The notes beneath the pieces were generated by a model, which had not been told where the DNA came from, did not search any database, and saw only the letters and a program-made list of their open reading frames with translations. A stretch of 64,000 bases of DNA. Source: Lepas anatifera. Taxonomy: Eukaryota; Arthropoda; Thecostraca; Lepadidae. Positions 57,611-64,000 of the stretch are shown here, in pieces. The first letter of the stretch is position 1. Every line of letters begins with the position of its first letter. The translations under genes and the position numbers were made by a program. The stretch is taken from assembly GCA_034440635.1 (NCBI GenBank), contig JAOTON010001056.1, positions 29,311 to 93,310 on the forward strand, given 5' to 3'.

Positions 57611-58650
57611 ATGGTGGTTAACTACTGGCTCAGTTAATGTTCATCGGGGCACTGAATGAGCATTGCTGGAACATCGCTGGTTAAAGAGCTTTTGCAAAAG
57701 CTCTGTAGCCAAAATTCCTTGCAGAATTAGTTTGGAACTTCATATGTAACACTCAATCTCCACAAAATGTCAATGAAAGATAATTATATTATTTTGAACC
57801 GTTGTCACACTAGCACCAATGCTAGGGATACAACAGAACTAATGCAGACGGAATTCTTTCATTGCTGATTTTGCGTATACAAATACTCTCGGACTTAGAT
57901 AAAGCAATTGGTTTTTTCTGTCGATGCTTTTTGCGCGAGCAAGCAAAGCGTTTGGAAAATCGTGCAGAACTATCCGGTCAGTTTGTCCGGCAGAACGTAA
58001 TGCTTCTCACATAAGAGAGGTAAAGTGGTATGTGTGGGAGTTGGATCGGCCGGGTCAACTGATAACAATATTTTGAAGAATTTGCGATTAAGGGATTCAT
58101 GGATAAGCTGAAGAAATGCAAAACACTATTTTTTCCAAAAATATATTAGTCAATATTTGGAAGAAGACCGCAAATTGTATCATCCATGGTCTCCATCGCT
58201 TCTGTGTTCTGAAATGGAATTATAGGTAGATAAGTCCTTTCCATGTAAACAAAAAATATTATTTTGTTCTATTTCTCGAGAGAGAACAATTTCTGATCAA
58301 AGAGAGAAGATATACATATACACGCACCTAAAAACATGTATATGTTTAAAATGAATATATGTAAACATATCCATATATATATATACACCTTGCCAACAAA
58401 AGAATTTCACCCGTCTGTGGGAGATTCCGATAATTATTTTTTTCAGTCAATCCATGATTTTCCAAATCCGAGCTATTGCACTTTGTCCCTTTGTATAATG
58501 AATGCCCCTGTCATCTATTACTATCATATTTTTGGTCCAGAATATATAAAAATGTAACTGGTGTTGCTTAATGTCGCACATTTTCAACCTCTGGTGATAC
58601 AAAAACAAAGTAATGACCATTTGGACGGTGCAAGTTTCCCGCCTAGTGCG
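57611..58650. other. intergenic DNA, nothing recognised
   Basis: AT-rich, with a small (TA)n-like stretch near 58370. No gene was recognised. Confidence 0.3.
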
Positions 58651-58879
58651 GGTACCATATGACGAAGCGCTGGGTTCGCCGTTGTGTCCCGACGCCATTT
58701 ACCGCGGGCGGCGCCGCGCCGGTATGGCCCCGGCTGCGTCAGAAGTGGCCGGGACGCGTCACCGCTGGAGCGGCGGCGTCGGCTCGGCGGAACCCCGCAA
58801 TCATCATCCGTAAACCGCGACCGCGGCCGCAGCGCCCCGTCACGCTGGACGGGCTTCCGCCTCCACTGCACTGTCCCCG

Positions 58880-60560
58880 TCGCACAGAGGACACCACCGC
58901 ACAGGATACCACCGTACAGAGGGACGCACGGAACCACAGTACAGGACACTACCGCACAGAGGGACGGCACAGTACAGGACACTACCGCACAGAGGGACGG
59001 CAGGGAACCACGGTACAGGACAGGACACCTCACACAGCGGCGCGGAACCACTGCAGTGTCCCCGCCGCACAGAGGGACGACACCACCTTACAGGACACCA
59101 CCATACAGGACACTACCGTACAGAGGGACGGCAGGGAACCACGGTACAGGACAGGACACCCTCACACAGCGGCGCGGAACCATTGCAGTGTCCCCGCCGC
59201 ACAGAGGGACGGCACCACCATACAGGACACCACCATACAGGACACCACCGTACAGAAGGACGCACGGAACCACGGTACAGGACACTACCGCACAGAGGGA
59301 CGGCACTGTACAGGACACTACCGCACAGAGGGACGGCACTGTACAGGACACTACCGCACAGAGGGAGGGCACTGTACAGGACACTACCGCACAGAGGGAC
59401 GGCACTGTACAGGACACTACCGTACAGAGGGACGGCACGGAACCACGGTACAGGACACTACCATACAGGACACCACCATACAGGACACCACCGCACAGAG
59501 GGACGGCACGGAACCACGGTACAGGACACCACCGCACAGAGGGACGGCACGGAACCACGGTATAGGACACTACCGCACAGAGGGAGGGCACTGTACAGGA
59601 CACTACCGCACAGAGGGAGGGCACTGTACAGGACACTATCGCACAGAGGGAGGGCACTGTACAGGACACTACCGCACAGAGGGAGGGCACTGTACAGGAC
59701 ACTACCGCACAGAGGAACGGCACTGTACAGGACACTACCGCACAGAGGAACGGCAGGGAACCATGGTACAGGACACCACTGCGCACAGGGACGGTACTAC
59801 AATACAGGAAACCACTGCACAGAGGGACGGTATCACTATACTGGAAACCACCGTACAGAGCCACGGCACGGAACCACGGCACAGGACACTACCGCACAGA
59901 GGGACGGCAGGGAACCAGTGTGCAGAACACAACCGCACAGAGGGACGGCACCACCATACAGGACACCACCGTACAGAGGGACGGCACAGAACCACGGTAC
60001 AGGACACCACTGCACAGAGAGACGTTACTGTACAGAACACCACCGTACAAAGGGACGGCACAGAACCACGGTGCAGGACACCACCGCACAGAGGAACGGC
60101 ACAGAACCACGGTAAAGGACACCACCGTACAGAGGGACGGCACAGAACCACGGTACAGAACACCACCGTACAGAGGGACGTTACTGTAAAGGACACCCAC
60201 CGCACAGAGGGACGGCACCACTATACAGTACGGTTATACGAAGGGACGGCGTGGAACCGCTGCACAGGACGCAACCGTACAGAGGGACGGCACGGAGCCG
60301 CGGTACAGGAACACCACACCGCAGAGAGGGACGGCACTGTACAGGAGGAGCTAGAATGTACTGCCAGCTCTATACGGATAGACACACTACAGATACGGAT
60401 GGACAACACTATACAGGAAAGAATATCGCACCAAGAGATATCACGGACAGAGGGACATCACCAATGCCACTGTGCAGAGAAAAAGCAAGTATAGCACCTG
60501 TACAGATGGACAGTACGGAGACCACTGTACTGGGAGGAGCACAGAAATCACACACCACTG
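58880..60560. repeat. 33-bp minisatellite with higher-order units
   Basis: The basic unit is cagagggacggcactgtaca followed by ggacactaccgca, 33 bp. Variants alternate with longer blocks containing ggcacggaaccacggtacag and tcacacagcggcgcggaacc. Because 33 is a multiple of three, all three plus frames and two minus frames stay open over hundreds of codons. The longest, 58659-60494, begins in a CpG-rich flank. I regard these as by-products of the array. Units decay towards the right end, where spacing becomes irregular after about 60200. Confidence 0.88.
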
Positions 60561-60569
60561 TAGAGGGAC

Positions 60570-61425
60570 GGTGCGGATATCAATATGAAGAGTGAGTGTA
60601 AACTATAAAGATGCACTGTCATGCCTCTGCTTGAAGCTGGATAAGACCTGCCAGCCCCCTTCCCTCCCCCCACACATCCCATGGTTTTCGCAAATAGTGC
60701 TTATTCCGGGGGACTCAAGTAAGGAAATATGCCACCTTTATGGGATGAGAGCTGATCTATCAGTCGCGTAGAGCACACCCCAAAAACCTTGGTCCCATAA
60801 GTCGCTTCTTGCAAAACACACACTTTACTAAGCAGCTGTGGTTAAAGAGAGTGTTTTTTTTAAGCTCTGCTGTCATGCATTCCTTCTAAGCTACACTGAA
60901 CACTTAAGATAAGGTTTTAAGGATTTTTTTGCTTTCCGTTACCGAAAAACAAACTCGTCCAACAGGAATGCATAGGGCAAGCAACACTGCACAAAACGAA
61001 AGAGATGAATAAATTAAGGAAAAAAGGAAAATAGCACGAAAAAAGTCCTTAAAAAACGTAGATAGGATGTGAACAGGTGTGCTTAAAAACGCACAAGTTA
61101 AAATATCTAAACATAATTTCGTTTTTTATTACTTTTTTCCTGGTGTCGCGCTACTAAAATAATGATTACTAGAGCGGAATTGGGGGATAGGAGTGGTGAG
61201 TAGTGGTGTAGGGTGGTTTGATTAAGCATTGAAACCGTTTTGACCTTATTTGATTTTTGTACACCATGAATACCTACTAGCGACATTTGGCGACTATATG
61301 CACGAGAGCTATCTAGAAGTAAGAATTGTCTGGACAGATAATGCTCTCAGATGGTATCTATTGTATGTTGATGAAGTTGGGGGGTGTGATCGCATCGCAG
61401 GTGCCTGGAATTCTGCATCCTGGGT
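60570..61425. other. intergenic DNA, nothing recognised
   Basis: AT-rich, with no exon or element end recognised. Confidence 0.3.
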
Positions 61426-61429
61426 GACA

Positions 61430-61817
61430 GGCGGATCCAGGGGGATGGAAAATGGGCCACTTGCCCCCTTCCCCTCATCGACCCTTGGCGCCCCCTGAAA
61501 CGTCGATATTGACGCCTCCCAGAAAGGTATCGATGGTGCTCCCCTGAAAGTTCGGTGGTGCCCCTGAAAGGTCATACCCTCCCCATATGCGAGTATCAGC
61601 ACCCCGGTAGTAATATTGATGTTCCTTTAAGTTTTGTTGTAACAAACTGGCGCCCATTCGTCCGGATGGCGCTCCTTGAACAGTCCCCCGGATTGGAAAT
61701 CTCGGATCAGCCCATGTTCGGGGAGAGCGGTTTGGTGGGGCCCCAGATTAGTTGGGGGAAAGTAAGATGAAAGTGAGGCACGTGCCCCTGTTTCATTCCC
61801 CTGAATCCACCCATTGT
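61430..61817. mobile_element. decayed MITE of the gcgccccctgaaa family
   Basis: It starts CAGGCGGATCCAGGGGGATG and ends CCTGAATCCACCCATTG, with internal ttggcgccccctgaaacg, atggtgctcccctgaaag and gtggtgcccctgaaagg repeats as in 24411-24681, and gaggcacgtgcccctg near the right end. No TSD could be matched, so the borders are approximate. Confidence 0.5.
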
Positions 61818-64000
61818 CCATGAACGGCCTTATCCCGCTGCCTGGCTGCTTTTGCTATCCATATAGCTCAATTCCTCGATGAAAACATTATTTTGACATT
61901 TGTATTTTTCGAAATAGCCCGGAATGGAGCGTGATAAGAAAGTAAACAATAACAAAACGAAAAAACGCAAAACCAAAAATGTGAAAAACGAAAAAGGTAA
62001 AAACACGAAAGACTTAGTGTATAAAATGAAAAGAAACATACAAAAAAATAAATGAAAAAGCGAAAACACGAGCGACGTAAGCTTGATTTTAACTTCTGCG
62101 GGCCAAACGGCCGCGTGCAGCGGTTCCTGGAGACTGCAGCCGCCGGTGCGGGGCTGCAAGGGCGCGGGTCCGCTCTCAGCCCACCTTGTTTATCCGCTGT
62201 CGGTGAGCTCTGGATCAAATTAAAGAACAATTAACGGGATTTTCTGGTATAACCTTTCGGGGTATATTTGTTCGAATCCCATGATGAAGGGCTGCATTCC
62301 TTTTAATTGAATATTGTCTACATCCTTGAAAAAAAACAAGACGTAACTGAATCTTGCATTAGCCAGACTAAGTATACCACATCATTGGAAATAGTTTGAC
62401 GAGACAAAGTGGTAATCAATAATCATCCGTTTTGAATTCCAGAGCAATCATAAAGCTACCAGAGTTCACTGGAAGTTCACATGCATGAATTCAGGACACT
62501 GAAACCTAGATTCCGGACATATCATTAATTGAGGACACTTTTGCAAACAATTTAAGGACCATTTTTGGTCCCCAGCTCTCCCAGTGGCCACAGGCCTTCA
62601 GAGTTTCCTCCTCCAATGGGGATCAATGCCCTTCTAGTACTCAATAGATGAAAACCATTTCCCGGCCCCATAAAGGCTGTTGTGCCCTTTGCTGATGGTA
62701 TAGCTTATGGTTGTCGGTCTGGGTTCATTATGGAAAGCAGGAAAACAAAAGTGTTTGGTAAAGAAAGGGATAGTGCCGTGTTGGCTGCCGAAGTGTGCCC
62801 TACAGTGCCCTAAGAGTGTCCATTTCCTGCTTTAGTTTGGAGTGAAATTTGGATGCACGACACGGTTGAGCTACAATTAGTATACTTTGAAGGAAACAAT
62901 ATTCTGATATTATTTTGGAACATTAGTAATAATTTTGTCCCGAACGGCACTTTATGGGAAATATTGAATAAACTAAAAACTGAGTGAACGTCCGAGTTTT
63001 CATTTGACGTTAAGCGTAACAATTGAGCCCTTCTGCACAGAGGTCAGAAAAAGTCCGAACGTGTCAACATAGCTGGGAAGATCTTCAGCTACCGGAGAGT
63101 CTAAGCATTTTTCTTCCTCTACTGCAGTGATTACTGGTTTTTCTGACATGTAAACATTATGTCTTACTTTTACTTATGTGGTACTTTTGAGCTGTGGATT
63201 TTTAGACTTGTGGACTATTTGACCGTTGGACTTTAAGATAGTTATTCATGGGGACGTTCTAGCTTTCACTCTTTGTTCTTGAGGTCGAATCAAAATGTGG
63301 ACTATTTAAGCAGTTGACTATTTGAACATCGCGTGAATTCACATATCTGTAGTCCTTCTGATTCATTAATTTTCACCTGGTGCTAGCACTAGCAAAAACT
63401 GCTTTCAGCCATTTTAAACGAATCAGAAGCCGGGGCAATTTTCGAGGGCGGTCCAGCGCAGGGCCCGGGGACTGTGTTTCAGTGAATGCGTTCGCACCAT
63501 GGTGGAGAAGAGAGTTGGGTAAGTTGGAGCTCGGCTGACAAGCTGGCGCACGCGTTGCGAATTGTTATAGAGCACAGTGCAAGAAGTGCACCGGACTCGT
63601 CTACATAGTTGCTTAGGATGCGGATTAGTGGACTATATTACTTTGGGTTTGGGGATTTGAACCTCGCAGTGAAGAATTGTTATTATGGCCTAGGTAGTAA
63701 TAGAGTAAGGAGACTGGGACTGGTTGGGGGCGCATACTTGACGCGCCCTCACGGGCGGCACTCGGTCCATACTGGTTTCATTTTAATTCATGTTATTTTT
63801 CCAGAACCTTTAAAAGTGCGGCCTAGAGTGAACTTCCAGCTGGGTATTGACTGACTATTGGTCAAAATGGGTGACAGGGGCAGCATGATAAAATGACTTA
63901 CCTATTAGACATTTGGTAACGTCTCAAGGTAAGCATGCATTTCTTTAGGTACCTGCGTACCGTCTTGCAAGTAAAACTCAAGTTTGCTTTGATAGCTTAA
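61818..64000. other. intergenic DNA, nothing recognised
   Basis: An A-rich low-complexity stretch lies at about 61935-62075 and a small GC-rich patch at 62090-62210. A GC-richer patch near 63430-63560 includes a strong-context ATG, noted among the rejected items. No recognisable exon. Confidence 0.3.

Noticed and set aside
58659..60494. 611-codon plus-strand open frame
   Set aside because: It spans a 33-bp tandem array in which all plus frames and two minus frames are open; the peptide is only the translated repeat and has no independent domain.
63499..63518. Tiny first coding exon: ATG in ideal context (CACCATGG) followed seven codons later by GTAAGT
   Set aside because: Too short to distinguish from chance, with no continuing exon or recognisable gene to the right edge.

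Overview
This is animal genomic DNA, almost entirely non-coding. The one protein-coding exon I can identify with confidence is the first coding exon of a Hox2 / proboscipedia (pb) gene on the minus strand (9326-9545). It has the Hox2 N-terminal block (residues 8-17, FISSQPSMAEY-like), the hexapeptide YPWM followed by KEKK, and a consensus splice donor. The N-terminal block resembles arthropod proboscipedia more than vertebrate Hox2, so I infer a protostome, probably an arthropod. I cannot name the species.

Layout: positions 1-9325 are the start of the first pb intron; the homeodomain exon lies beyond the left edge. Positions 9546-10050 are a CpG-rich 5' leader and promoter. The remaining 54 kb lies upstream of pb, where a conserved Hox cluster would carry Hox3. 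I found no homeobox on either strand. The only other coding candidate is an orphan 340-bp open exon at about 47.8-48.1 kb on the minus strand (weak). Several CpG-rich blocks (13.4-14.1, 25.4-26.1, 42.05-42.5, 46.4-48.1, 49.7-50.2, 55.3-55.6 and 56.2-57.6 kb) look like cis-regulatory or promoter-like DNA.

Transposon-derived DNA fills much of the rest, and I could resolve many elements to the base by their target-site duplications (TSDs). (1) There are many non-autonomous hAT-type elements with 8-bp TSDs. They include two 4.65-kb copies of one element (17273-21945 and 26426-31070), each with a perfect but different 8-bp TSD and an internal satellite-like array, and a 2.9-kb element of a different family (43165-46077) that also carries a tandem array plus a large inverted repeat. 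(2) There are TTAA-flanked piggyBac-like elements (14269-15292, 33380-34408 and relatives) full of AGGTCA/TGACCT motifs. (3) A second TTAA-associated family has AGGGAAcGTGGCACC ends and TGACGTCA palindromes. (4) Four tRNA-headed SINEs share a tail. (5) A LINE reverse-transcriptase remnant lies at 22518-23100. (6) There are two minisatellites (15-bp unit at 39.2 kb, 33-bp unit at 58.9-60.6 kb) whose long open frames are by-products of unit lengths divisible by three.

Positions 51223-52960 have the texture of uncorrected long-read sequence (homopolymers throughout) and should not be trusted base by base.

No operons, CRISPR arrays, rRNA genes or convincing functional tRNA genes are present. The main biological message is a pb locus with a long upstream region heavily colonised by satellite-bearing non-autonomous transposons.
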